A stretch of DNA of 64,000 bases from Phaeodactylum tricornutum CCAP 1055/1 (lineage: Eukaryota > Bacillariophyta > Bacillariophyceae > Surirellales > Neidiaceae), in the NCBI RefSeq assembly GCF_000150955.2, contig NC_011669.1, positions 2,052,993 through 2,116,992 of the forward strand, in the 5' to 3' direction. Shown in pieces: positions 1-9,118 of the stretch. The translations under genes and the position numbers were made by a program. Numbering within the stretch: position 1 is the stretch's first letter; every line of letters begins with the position of its first letter. The notes beneath the pieces are model-generated. The model did not search any database. It was not told the DNA's origin and was given only the letters and a program-made list of their open reading frames with translations.

Positions 1-101
1 CCACAGGAGCCTGCCAACGAATCGCCTCCGCCGAGATCAAGCTTGATGCTCTCTTCATCGCTTTCTTCAGCAAAACTAACACTAACTGGAGGTGGAGACA
101 T
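1..101 (-). CDS. N-terminal fragment of an unknown protein, cut by the window edge
   Basis: An ATG at 101 opens a frame on the minus strand that stays open to the window edge, giving 33 codons. The fragment starts MSPPPVSVSFAEE and is rich in serine and acidic residues. No family can be assigned. The rest of the gene lies to the left of this window. The assignment rests only on the open frame and on the position upstream of the next minus-strand gene, so a chance frame is possible. Confidence 0.4.
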   Translation of the reverse strand, partial: MSPPPVSVSFAEESDEESIKLDLGGGDSLAGSC

Positions 102-542
102 GATCTGAAATCTCGATCACACTAGTGGAAATCAATTGAGAAGAGACGTCGATCGAGTGAAAGTGACAACAGTGAAGAAACTTGCAAACGGAACCTTGTT
201 TTTCTCACACCTTTGATTGGCAATCAAGATCAATTCCCGATAAGATAGACAGATAAGTCATAGGGACAATCAGTCATTATACTGGCATATTTACGAAATG
301 ATAGTCAAGAGGGATAATTGAAATTGAAGAATGACTGAATTGAAGATCTAAGGGAATGAAGCGTCCCATACGAAAAAGTATCGACCACAGAATGCTGGAC
401 TTGCAATTATATTGATGTGAAATACAGTTTGGTGGTATCTGCTAGCAAACAGTATGAACTCATACAAGATCTTCCTCTGGTTTGACTGGCATTACGCCCA
501 CAGCGCCATTCGAATAGCCTGCAATTATCCATGGCACGTCTT
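102..542. other. Intergenic stretch
   Basis: This 441-base AT-rich gap lies between the 3' end of the PDI-like gene and the start of the edge gene, both on the minus strand. It should hold the 3' untranslated region of the first and the promoter of the second. No gene is seen; short frames here have no coding character. Confidence 0.6.
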
Positions 543-2448
543 TCAATATCTTCTCTTTCGGGCTACCGTCGCATGTATGGTCGATTCCAATAAACCAACA
601 ACGGTAAATGTTCCGCCAATGATTGCCAGGATCGATGTGAAGTAGTCGTACCAACGCCGAGATGTTGTCCGATAAGAGACAGCAACTGGCGAAAGATCAA
701 ACACAAACTTGGCCTCTGGTATTATATCGTTTCGATAGAAAGACAACTGGCTACTCTGAAGTATCTGGTATGCCCTAAGATCGCGCTTCCCAAACTTTAG
801 CCCATCCACATTCGTTGTGATGACCTTCAGGTAGTGATGATAAGCTTCATGGAGCTCTTTTGTCACATATGCATTCCCATTCATTGGTTTAAGCTTTCGC
901 TTTACGTCCTCAGGAAGAATCACTTTCTCTTGCTCAATCAATCGTTCTGCCACCGGCTCTCCAATTGATAAATGATGAACAACATGGGAGACGTTGGTCA
1001 TATGAGGGACGAGATCATGATGAGGGGAACGAGCCTGAATGTGAAAGTTTCCGGGCACTCTATCCAATAATAGATGACCAGCAATGTTACAACCAGGGTG
1101 CTCAGCATCAACCCAACTGTGATGAAGCCGCTGCTTGTGGCGCTTGACCTTTTCTGCCCACTCATGCTCCTCGTCAGATCCTTCATCTTCGCTATCCAAA
1201 CGGTCTTTCGCGGCTACTCAGCAAACAAAAGGTGAGCTTCCCGAAAAATGTTTGTACTGACGTGAATTCGGTACGTAAAAGCCTTACCCATATGAGCCAA
1301 TTGGACGTTCTTTGCACTTGAGTTTTCGGTGTCTGTCTTGTGAGCGTCTTCGACCTGTTGTAACCAGTCAGCAAAGGCAACCACAGTTCGATCCCCACGG
1401 TAATCGCCACCCTTCCATCTCTCACCATCCACAAACAGCCTTAACGTCGGATATCCCAAAATCCCTTGTTTCATGCAAACCTGCTTGTGTAGAACGCAAT
1501 CAATTTTAGCAATCATAACAGGCATTTCAACTTTCTTCGCATGCTCGTACTCCTCTTCAGAATACTCGTGATCGTGTTGTTCCACTAGATCTTCGGCTAC
1601 ATCGCTCATAACTTCCGCAAGTGTCTCCCATGTTGGCGCCAAAGCGCGGCAGTGAGAGCACCTAAAGCGAACAAACGACGGAGTTCACTCTACGATTAGC
1701 CGCGTTAATTGCACATAAAGATCCACCATCTGTTGCAAGCCCATTTCCTGATTGGCAAAATGACTTACCATGACGCATAGAAATCGACGAACAGGTATTG
1801 CTGATCTCTCAGAGCATACTCCAGGGTCTCCTCGTCCAAGCTGACTGCATCTTCGCCATCGCTGTACAACTCTTCGATAGTGCTCGTCACGCTACTGTCG
1901 AACATTTTTATATCTTTCTGATCCTTATTACGGCCAGCGTACCGCTTGCGTACGCCCTCGGCATCTACGCCCCATTTCGTAATGTGCGACGAGACATTCT
2001 GTTCGGTGCCAAGCACTGAAACTACGTCGACTACCGCATACTCACAGCGAAGATCCATCAGCGTTATATTGAAATTCAGACGAACTCGCGGATCCTTGTT
2101 GGAGTCTAATGCCAAATCTGTCACTAGCCTGGAAAGCGCATAGTTTTGCATATTAGAGTGGTCATTTGCGTTCAGCTTAGCGGACGAGAGACTGGCGAGC
2201 CGATAGGTCAAACGAAAGCAGGAAACGATTTATCTGCAGGCAAGTGTCGTCGTTTCTCATTTTTGAGTCTTTCAGCACTATTCTACTTACTTCTTAGCGA
2301 AAAATTCGCTGGATTCCATTAGAAACAAAAGCAACATCCCTGCGACAGCAAAGTAGCTGAAGTACGAGCCTGACTTCGAGCCTTCCATCAAGTCCGCCGG
2401 TACCTTTCGGTACATATCTACTCTTCCGGCCCATGCTGGAGCGACCAT
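543..2448 (-). CDS. ErvN-thioredoxin-ErvC protein disulfide isomerase (plant PDIL5-3/5-4 type)
   Basis: The protein joins the two halves of the ERGIC/Erv41-Erv46 cargo-receptor fold around a thioredoxin domain, the architecture of plant PDI-C proteins of the ER-Golgi boundary. I read four exons: 2291-2448, 1769-2191, 1288-1661 and 543-1213, with introns of 99, 107 and 74 bases. They give 541 residues. Exon 1 encodes the N-terminal YRKVPADLMEGS segment and a membrane helix. Exon 2 carries the ErvN motif RVRLNFNITLMDL and the start of the thioredoxin domain (FVDFYASW). The active site is CSHC, split across intron 2, instead of the usual CGHC or CYWS. Exon 4 holds the ErvC part, including HLSIGEPV, and a final membrane helix (IIGGTFTVVG). 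The tail is basic (ARKRRY). The exon 1-2 junction is the least certain boundary because the nearer acceptor would put a stop in frame. Confidence 0.85.
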
Positions 2449-2827
2449 ATTTTACAAAGACGAAATTCGGCAGCAACGAAGATCTTGTTTGTCAGTGCTG
2501 AGCTATATGCATTGATTGACGAACGAATATATTGTCGAATCTGAACGGTTGCCATGGTAACACCAAAAAAGCAACCTCGACAAGCACCACTCTGACGGTA
2601 CAGCGGTACCTACAATAAATAGTCTCTGATTCTCCTGCTACCGACTTGTTGTCTGAAGCGACATTATTAGAACAAATTGAATACTTTTATTGTTTCGCTA
2701 GGACATTTTTGATTCTTAACCACGTTGACTCCACCGTGAAATACGGCAAGTTAGAACTCGGAAATGTTTCCTCTTGTAAAAAGCCAAGTGTAAGGTGAGG
2801 TTGTTTGCAACAAACGGAATTGTCGAG
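2449..2827. other. Divergent promoter gap
   Basis: This 379-base gap separates the PDI-like gene (minus strand) from the THOC6-like gene (plus strand) and must hold both promoters. A short upstream frame starts with ATG at 2764 and stops before the THOC6 start. It could act as a leader frame. No other gene is seen. Confidence 0.5.
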
Positions 2828-4033
2828 ATGAGGGTATCTCCAGCGTTAACTATTCCACCACTTCTAGAGCCTTTCACAAATGCTGATACAATATCGTATG
2901 AGATGCAATGGAAGATTCACCGAGACGGCTTTCAGCGGGATGAGAAGATGGTAATCTTCGACCTGAAGTGGCAAAAATCATCGAAAGATCTCTGGTTGAT
3001 TGGCTGTACCAACCTAGGAGAGATTTGCATATGGAAGACGCCGAATTTGGTATTAAGTGATGACGGAAACAACAGCATCACTACATCTGACTTCGCAGAC
3101 GATATGAGCCGAGCTCCAATATTTCGGAGGAAAATTTCTTCGCGAATTCTGTACTCTATTCGGTTGCATACTCCTTTCAACAATACGGACCAAACCCTTC
3201 TGGTAGCTGCAGGGGACGATGGCGTCTACATATTTGACTGGAACAAGCAAATTCTTCCGTTCCTGGAATCAGGAAGACCTAACGTGCCGAATTTGCCGAT
3301 CACCCCGATCTCACGGTTTGTTCCCAACCCATCCGCCAACGAAGGCAAAGTCGAAATTAACGACGTCCAGATCCAGGCACACCATATATACGGAGCCGCG
3401 GGAGATTCCTTTGGTTGCTACAAATGGGATTTAACAAAGGAAACTTTGGTGACCACGTACCAATCGCCGCATCGTGGGTATCTTCATGCTTTGGCTCTAA
3501 CAGCGCCCTGCAACCAGAGATCTCTTCTTTTGATGGGAGGCGAAGATGGCGCTCTGAGCATTTACGATACAGCTCACGACAAATTGGTGGACGCAATAGA
3601 CCTGAGCAATTCAAAAAACACCAATTCAAACGCAGTCCGTCCTCGAACATGTCCCAAACGATGGATCAGTAGTTGTGAGACGATCAGCGATGATCAATGG
3701 TGGGCTGTGGCTGGAGGTTCAATTAGAGGGGGCTTTCTAGCAACTATTCACGCTCCCACGCGCTCGGTTGTGGCAGAGCTAGGCACTAATGCATGTATGC
3801 AGAAGCTAGCTTCTTGGCAGCACACCGTTATATCGGTTGGAAACGATGGTATGACAACACATTGGAATCCATTTAGTTTAGAGCAGACACAGTGTGTCCA
3901 ATCAAGCCATAAGTCAGGCTATGCCATCGCTATATCATCTAGCGACGATCGTATTGCAACCAGTGGAGTCGGAAGCACTGTAGACATTTTGGAGGAGGGG
4001 ACTCAGCGAACATTCCAATTGACAGCAATGTGA
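2828..4033 (+). CDS. THOC6: WD40 protein, THO complex subunit 6 (THOC6) homologue
   Basis: The 401-residue WD40 protein matches the layout of THOC6, a subunit of the THO/TREX complex that couples transcription to mRNA packaging and export in the nucleus. Diagnostic stretches are GYLHALAL followed by GGEDGALSIYD, then RWISSCETISDDQWWAVAGG, and a C-terminus STVDILEEGTQRTFQLTAM, which parallels the human ending CRVDVFTNLGYRAFSLSF. About six blade repeats can be followed from residue 40 to the end. The start is the first in-frame ATG (2828). The frame is open a little upstream (from 2795) but only with a non-ATG codon. The gene has no intron and its 3' end is 40 bases from the convergent CAF1 gene. 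The THOC6 call is from remembered family sequence and should be confirmed by profile search. Confidence 0.8.
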   Translation: MRVSPALTIPPLLEPFTNADTISYEMQWKIHRDGFQRDEKMVIFDLKWQKSSKDLWLIGCTNLGEICIWKTPNLVLSDDGNNSITTSDFADDMSRAPIFRRKISSRILYSIRLHTPFNNTDQTLLVAAGDDGVYIFDWNKQILPFLESGRPNVPNLPITPISRFVPNPSANEGKVEINDVQIQAHHIYGAAGDSFGCYKWDLTKETLVTTYQSPHRGYLHALALTAPCNQRSLLLMGGEDGALSIYDTAHDKLVDAIDLSNSKNTNSNAVRPRTCPKRWISSCETISDDQWWAVAGGSIRGGFLATIHAPTRSVVAELGTNACMQKLASWQHTVISVGNDGMTTHWNPFSLEQTQCVQSSHKSGYAIAISSSDDRIATSGVGSTVDILEEGTQRTFQLTAM

Positions 4034-4072
4034 CTTTTAGTTTGCACTACTCCCATCTAAGTAAACGATGAT

Positions 4073-5113
4073 TTACTCACTACCATTCGACGCCGTTGAC
4101 GCAGTGCTCAAGTCACGATGCATCATAGTTCCCTTGCGTACCGTATGGTTGTTGCCGTACCCGAACAGTTCATTCGTGTACTTACTCTCGTCGATTCTCC
4201 CATCAGATTTGGTAAATTTGGCTTTGGCCAGAGCAAAGTAGGTTGCCATGGTAAGCATGCAATCACTTCCAGCTTGATGTTCCGCACCCAGTCGTTGACA
4301 ACTAAGATCATCTGCCAGCCGTTGGAGTCCGCCAAAAAAGTTGCCGTCCAGAATACTCGTCATGTATTTGATATCGTAAATTGTAGGAAAGTAAATCTTG
4401 AGCAGCTCAAAGAATGTTTTTTCGTCTGCTGGTAAATCTTGTGTTGTCAGAAGCTTTAGGAGATATCCATAATCATATCCAGAATGAAAAGACACCCACT
4501 TGACGCGATCGTCCAACACTAAGCCCGAAACCATCAGTAGTTCTCCAAACAATCTGGGATTGATACCTCGCGTAGCATGATCTTCAAACGAAATTCCGGA
4601 CTTAACCAAAAGATCAATCGAGTCTTGCGCAAACATATCGTCTTCCAGGCTAAATTGGAAATTAAACTGCCAGCAAGGGCATCCAGGTGCAAAGTTTCCG
4701 TTCGCATCGGCGAACGATAGTCCGAGCTGAATGATTTTCAGTAGATCCACGTTTACTTTCAGAGATTTGTAATGATAGTCTGGCGAAAACGTTTCCGTGA
4801 TTGGCTTTGCAACAACACCCGGAAACTCAGTGTCCATTGCAACGTAAGGATATTTCTCGATCACTTCCCGTATAATTGCCATCTCTTCCTCTACATTTTC
4901 CGCCCACACATTTCGAATTTCAAGCACCTGCTCATTGTAGGTAAAGGTATACTTAGAAACAGCGTTAGAATTTGGATTTTCTGTAGCACTGCGATAGGGC
5001 GAACCAGAACGAGGACGACTCGGAGTGCCGGTAAGTTGCCTATTGATACGTGGACTGAAGATGGGCGACTGCGTCGACAGCTTTGTCGACGAGAAGGGCC
5101 CCACCATTGCCAT
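4073..5113 (-). CDS. CAF1: CCR4-NOT deadenylase subunit CAF1 (CNOT7/8, Pop2)
   Basis: This 346-residue protein is the DEDD-family 3'-5' exonuclease of the CCR4-NOT complex, which shortens mRNA poly(A) tails. The first catalytic pair is D94 and E96 in MDTEFPGVV. The next signature is FNFQFSLEDDMFAQDSIDLL, then WVSFHSGYDYGYLLK with the second catalytic aspartate. The final motif is GAEHQAGSDCMLT, with the H and D of the DEDDh type. The N-terminal 55 residues are serine and proline rich and not conserved in the family; the core begins at about residue 63. The gene has no intron. The start is an ATG at 5113 with a second ATG two codons later. It is convergent with the THOC6-like gene and divergent from the SWIB gene. 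The identification is secure. Confidence 0.95.
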   Translation of the reverse strand: MAMVGPFSSTKLSTQSPIFSPRINRQLTGTPSRPRSGSPYRSATENPNSNAVSKYTFTYNEQVLEIRNVWAENVEEEMAIIREVIEKYPYVAMDTEFPGVVAKPITETFSPDYHYKSLKVNVDLLKIIQLGLSFADANGNFAPGCPCWQFNFQFSLEDDMFAQDSIDLLVKSGISFEDHATRGINPRLFGELLMVSGLVLDDRVKWVSFHSGYDYGYLLKLLTTQDLPADEKTFFELLKIYFPTIYDIKYMTSILDGNFFGGLQRLADDLSCQRLGAEHQAGSDCMLTMATYFALAKAKFTKSDGRIDESKYTNELFGYGNNHTVRKGTMMHRDLSTASTASNGSE

Positions 5114-5742
5114 GTTGCAATCCTGCTTCAGCTCCTACTGTTTCTTGAAGCGGTAGGCACCCTTACTAGAACGAAGCGACGGCATATAGACAAACCAGAG
5201 GTCGTTGTCAGTTCGCAATTTATATTCGGAAATGGCAGAACTGCAAGAGTGGGTTCAGAGGTAGAACGAAAAGAGTAAAAAAATCTCATCGAGGTCGTTT
5301 CGCACAGCACGCACCAAGCTACGCTGCAAACCAGCTGATAGAGAAGCAGCAGGAATCGTAGTCAACTTACATTACGGTTACTGTTACGCAAAGAGCCCTA
5401 ATTTTCATCCGCTTACTGTTTGTTCGCTGTGAAAGAAGTCACTAATGTGACAAAGGGCAGGGTTCGAAACTGATGGCGAGCAGACACAGGCAGTGTTACA
5501 GTTAGTTCGGAATAAGACATCCGCCAGCGACGACGTCTGCCTCGCCAAAACAAGTAAATCCTGCCTGCACTATGCAAAAAACCGCTCGAGACAAACAGAC
5601 GTGCTCCAAGTCCGTATCAACAAAAATGGCTGAGGCCTGGAGATCTCAAAGTCAGTCATTAAGTAATGCTCGACAAGCGCTCACCGTCATAAAACCCAAC
5701 CACAGCCCAGCCCAGGTATATAGTCTCCCAGTGATAGCAACG
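5114..5742. other. Divergent promoter gap between CAF1 and the SWIB gene
   Basis: This 629-base gap contains the promoters of two genes pointing apart. The plus-strand frame of the SWIB gene is open back to 5572, with ATGs at 5572 and 5626, so part of this stretch may be coding. A TTACAGTTAG motif occurs at 5494-5503. Confidence 0.55.
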
Positions 5743-6627
5743 ATGGCTGAAATGACTGACGAGCAGCTGAAAGAACTAGTCCATGCTCTGGTTCTGAACG
5801 TTGATTTGAAAACAACCGGTCTAAATAAGTTCATCAAACTGCTTTCGAAAGAAGTTGGCTATGATCTCAAGGCAAAGAAATCTTATATAAAGCAAGCCTT
5901 AACCGATGCTATCAACGCCATGGAAACGGAAGAAGAATCGGAGGAAAGCGACAGTGATGTGCCAGTTCTCAAACCAAAACGGAAAGGAGGTGGTGGCCTT
6001 TCTGCGAAAAAGGAGATCAGCGACGCCTTGGCAAATTTCTTAGGAAAAGGAAAAGAAATGGCTCGTACCGACATTGTCAAAAGTCTCTGGGAGTACATTC
6101 GCGAGCACAACCTACAAAATCCCGAAAACAAAAAAGAAATTATACTCGACGACGCCATGCGCGATGTTTTCGGCTGCGATCGCTTTACAATGTTTACAAT
6201 GAACAAATACATTGGAGCGCATGTCAGCCCTTTCAAGGCCGTAGATTTGAATACAAATTCGACACCTTCCAAGCCTCGGAAACGAAAGGTCTCTACCAAG
6301 GCATCCGGGGAGAAAAAGAAGCGCCAACCTGGTACACAACCACCCTATCGGCTTTCTGCCGAGCTGGCCGAGATTACTGGTGAAGCAATATTACCGCGAC
6401 CCCAAGTCGTTTCAAAAATCTGGGAATACATCAAAGCCAACGAGCTGCAAAATCCGAGCGACAAACGTGAGATACTTTGTGACGAGAAACTGCGAGCTGT
6501 TATGAAGAAACCCAAGGTAACAATGTTCAACATGAACAAGTATATTTCGCCGCACATTTTGGAACGTGTCGAAAGAGTCGTTCCCAATGATGTTGGAGTT
6601 GATAGCGAAGCAAGCAGTGATGTATGA
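5743..6627 (+). CDS. DEK_C plus double SWIB/MDM2-domain chromatin protein
   Basis: The protein of about 294 residues has a DEK_C domain at the N-terminus (helical, from ELVHALVLNVDLKT to about residue 60). An acidic linker follows (ETEEESEESDSD). Two SWIB domains come next: the first around KSLWEYIREHNLQNPENKKE with MFTMNKYIGAHV, the second around SKIWEYIKANELQNPSDKRE with MFNMNKYISPHI. A lysine-rich linker (PRKRKVSTKASGEKKKRQ) between them looks like a nuclear localisation signal. SWIB domains occur in SWI/SNF (BAF60) subunits and in small plant and algal proteins of nucleus or plastid. DEK_C binds DNA, so a chromatin role is likely. I chose ATG 5743 because the conserved region begins there. 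An upstream ATG at 5572 would add 57 residues of low conservation. Confidence 0.85.
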   Translation: MAEMTDEQLKELVHALVLNVDLKTTGLNKFIKLLSKEVGYDLKAKKSYIKQALTDAINAMETEEESEESDSDVPVLKPKRKGGGGLSAKKEISDALANFLGKGKEMARTDIVKSLWEYIREHNLQNPENKKEIILDDAMRDVFGCDRFTMFTMNKYIGAHVSPFKAVDLNTNSTPSKPRKRKVSTKASGEKKKRQPGTQPPYRLSAELAEITGEAILPRPQVVSKIWEYIKANELQNPSDKREILCDEKLRAVMKKPKVTMFNMNKYISPHILERVERVVPNDVGVDSEASSDV

Positions 6628-6694
6628 TAAAGTTAAAATTGCCGTCAGACTATAGAAAAGAATTGAGCTAGGCAACGATTGCTTTTTTCATTCT

Positions 6695-7486
6695 TCAATT
6701 GCAGTTTATACTACTTCTTTTTTGTAAGATATGATACCGCTCATCCATAAGCTTCCGAAATCGACGCTTCCCACTTACAACAGGTTTCACCTTGCACTCA
6801 CCGCCGACGATATCCATTTGCCTAACTTTCCTTCGAAGAGACTTTCGCACAGCGTCGTCTCTCCACTTTTCGTTGTCAACGTAGTCTCGGATATTCCAAA
6901 TTACCACAGTATCTCCTTGATACAGAAATCCGGTCTCACGAAATCGTCCAGGCTTTAATAGCTTTGAACGTTTTTCTCTCGCCATCCTCTGTACATCCGT
7001 CGTTCCCGCTAAAATCTGTTCTTTTATTTGCAATTGTTCTCTGGTGCGATTGTGTCTCGCACATGTACTTTCTTCGCAACAATTTATGCAACGTCCAGCC
7101 ACACACCCTTTAGTTCCAGGTTTTTTACCACAATTACGGCATTTTGCAATCGTTAACAGTCCAGCTGCGAATTCTGATACAGTGGGAGAAAGCATGTCGC
7201 GGCTCATAGTCTGGGTCACTGTTATCTGTAAGACGACCGATACCTTTTGTTTGCAGACATGCACTTTTTGCAGACTCGAGGGGTACTGACAGTGAGGGCA
7301 ATGCAAATCACAGTCAGTATTGTCACAGTTGGAGATGGTTTTTGTTTGACTAGAAACACGGTCCGTCTGCCCATCTGCTCCGACGCCGTCACTCATAAAA
7401 AGATAGCCGCCACTATCACAGAAGGGCACCTGACCAGGCGCATAATTTGATTCACATTTACAGTTAGATCTGTCATCTTGACTCAT
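6695..7486 (-). CDS. Cysteine-rich protein of unknown function
   Basis: This 263-residue intronless frame starts with an ATG at 7486. Its N-terminal third has scattered CxC and CxxC pairs (CDLHCPHC). The middle holds a compact cysteine cluster, KCRNCGKKPGTKGCVAGRC followed by CCEES and C-x-RH, which looks like a zinc-binding knuckle of small C-x2-C type. The C-terminal 100 residues are basic and contain GDTVVIWNIRDYVDNEKW and several KR-rich stretches. This suggests nucleic acid binding, but that is only an inference. It is convergent with the SWIB gene (68 bases apart). I do not recognise a named family. Confidence 0.65.
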   Translation of the reverse strand: MSQDDRSNCKCESNYAPGQVPFCDSGGYLFMSDGVGADGQTDRVSSQTKTISNCDNTDCDLHCPHCQYPSSLQKVHVCKQKVSVVLQITVTQTMSRDMLSPTVSEFAAGLLTIAKCRNCGKKPGTKGCVAGRCINCCEESTCARHNRTREQLQIKEQILAGTTDVQRMAREKRSKLLKPGRFRETGFLYQGDTVVIWNIRDYVDNEKWRDDAVRKSLRRKVRQMDIVGGECKVKPVVSGKRRFRKLMDERYHILQKRSSINCN

Positions 7487-7928
7487 TGGAAAGTTAACTT
7501 TTGAGAAGGCCTTTTACTGTTGATTAAATCTAAGGTATAGAGCCCTGACGCCTACTCTAGGGAGGACATGACATCTGGTTGAAGCGGCTCTTTCGATCGA
7601 CAGCAGACGAGGCTACCCATTCCGTATTCCTTATTTAAATGAAGAAGAGTGTAGTTCACTTGATTGGCACAGCCCTGTGGTTCGTACTCGCATGGATCGC
7701 TCCTTCATGCTCGTGAGTATGCAGAGTGCAAATTAGAACCCCGGTAGATTTAATGTGTCCTCAGCAAACGAATCAGTTGCCATATTTGCCGATGACGTCT
7801 CCTAGCATCAGCATGTGATGAGAAATGTGTGATTGCAGTTGTCATACTAGCACGCATGACAGCTCACGACCAAGACATGCCATGACGGCCGGCCCAACAA
7901 ACTTACTTGCGGTAATTCTCATTAATCC
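7487..7928. other. Intergenic stretch
   Basis: This 442-base gap follows the 3' end of the SPF45-like gene and precedes the start of the cysteine-rich gene, both on the minus strand. No G-patch or RRM coding was found here on the minus strand, which matters for the shortened SPF45-like gene. No other feature is seen. Confidence 0.55.
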
Positions 7929-8696
7929 TCATTCACCGACACTGCTCTCGCTTTTTTGCTGCTCAACTAGCCATGCAGGTAAATTTGACAATCCTCGTCC
8001 TCTACCTCCCGCAAAGCTGCGCTTGATATGTTGGTCCGCAATCTTGGCGACGTCTCCAGAAGTCGTCAGCGCCCGGCGTTCTCGTTCAAGTTGTTCGCAT
8101 AATCGCTTTTGCGCTTCCATGGTTTCCAGACGTTCTCTTTCCAGTCGTTCTCGTTCACGAGACATAGATTTGTGATCCCAGTACTGCAGCAAATCGTTCG
8201 GTACCATAGGATCATACGGGTCTTCGGTGGCCTTTTCATGCAGGTTTCGCAGTTCCTCAGACTCCGCACAGAGGACTGGACTGACACTTTCCTCCGATTC
8301 AAATTGGTCGGCTGCCAATTTCGATGAGGCCTTGATTTCCATCGATGGATCATCGTGTTCTCGCAAATTTGGCTTGAAGAAAGTCGTAATGATGGGTGCC
8401 GAAGACAATTTCGTTTGTGCGACGTCGACAGTTGCTCTCGGAGGATTCAGTAGCGGCTCAGTGCTGGGTTTGCTGTTGACATCGCCACGTCGCCGCCCTC
8501 GTGCCACCGTAGGTACAAAGTTCATGTATGCTGCTGCCACTCCTTGATTGTGCTCCCCATTTAGAACTGAAGGCGCACATGCTGTATCGGGACACAGAGA
8601 CGGACTGTGATCCGAGATACCCGAGTGGGTATGACTACTCGCATCGTTCCTGGATTTTTTCGCCGCGGGTAAATCGCCGAACAGGCCTCCGTACAT
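7929..8696 (-). CDS. Short SPF45/DRT111-like protein, N-terminal part of the family only
   Basis: The 255-residue protein begins MYGGLFGDLPAAKKSR, close to the start of plant DRT111/SFPS (MLGGLYGDLPPP). At about residue 165 it has YDPMVPNDLLQYW, matching the YDPxxPNDY motif of human SPF45/RBM17. An arginine/glutamate-rich helix follows (RERERLERERLETMEAQKR). It ends GRGRGLSNLPAWLVEQQK, an RGG-like LPAW ending seen in several splicing-associated proteins. SPF45 family members normally continue into a G-patch and an atypical RRM, which help 3' splice-site choice. Neither is present here, nor in the 440 bases downstream. It may be a shortened relative or a separate small spliceosomal protein. 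The start is the ATG at 8696; no intron is needed. Confidence 0.65.
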   Translation of the reverse strand: MYGGLFGDLPAAKKSRNDASSHTHSGISDHSPSLCPDTACAPSVLNGEHNQGVAAAYMNFVPTVARGRRRGDVNSKPSTEPLLNPPRATVDVAQTKLSSAPIITTFFKPNLREHDDPSMEIKASSKLAADQFESEESVSPVLCAESEELRNLHEKATEDPYDPMVPNDLLQYWDHKSMSRERERLERERLETMEAQKRLCEQLERERRALTTSGDVAKIADQHIKRSFAGGRGRGLSNLPAWLVEQQKSESSVGE

Positions 8697-9118
8697 TTGT
8701 CAGCTTTTTCTTCAATACATATGCTATGCTTGTTCTAATGCCTACCTATTCACAGCCAGAAGATGCAGTCTACTTCTCCTGACTGCCGTCTCGCAACCAA
8801 AAGACTCCGTTTGTGAACATTTCTTTCAATTACATAACATTACTGCCTAATTCTGACTGTGAAACCCCTTCATCGTTCTCCGGGTTTTCAAGACTTTCGT
8901 CATTCACAGTCACTGTCAAACCTGAAACCCTCTAACAGTCAGTTTCAGTTTGTCCGGGTTTCAGCGTTCACAGTCAATATCCTTCACAAACACAATTTAG
9001 CAGTAACAAGTAAGGGTTCCACGAAGGCCGACGAAAATAGCGACAACATAGTAAGATTCGTGATGTTCATTTTTTATCATCTCGGCAACATTCATATTCA
9101 GAAGACTTATTCAATGGC
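8697..9118. promoter_or_regulatory. Divergent promoter with nested repeats
   Basis: This 422-base gap lies between the SPF45-like gene (minus) and the BMT5-like gene (plus). It contains an ordered set of short repeats at 8854-8976. The 10-mer TTCACAGTCA occurs at 8903-8912 and 8967-8976, and its reverse complement TGACTGTGAA at 8854-8863. CTGAAACCC at 8922-8930 faces GGGTTTCAG at 8956-8964. The arrangement looks like paired binding sites in a shared promoter. The function is inferred. Confidence 0.45.
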
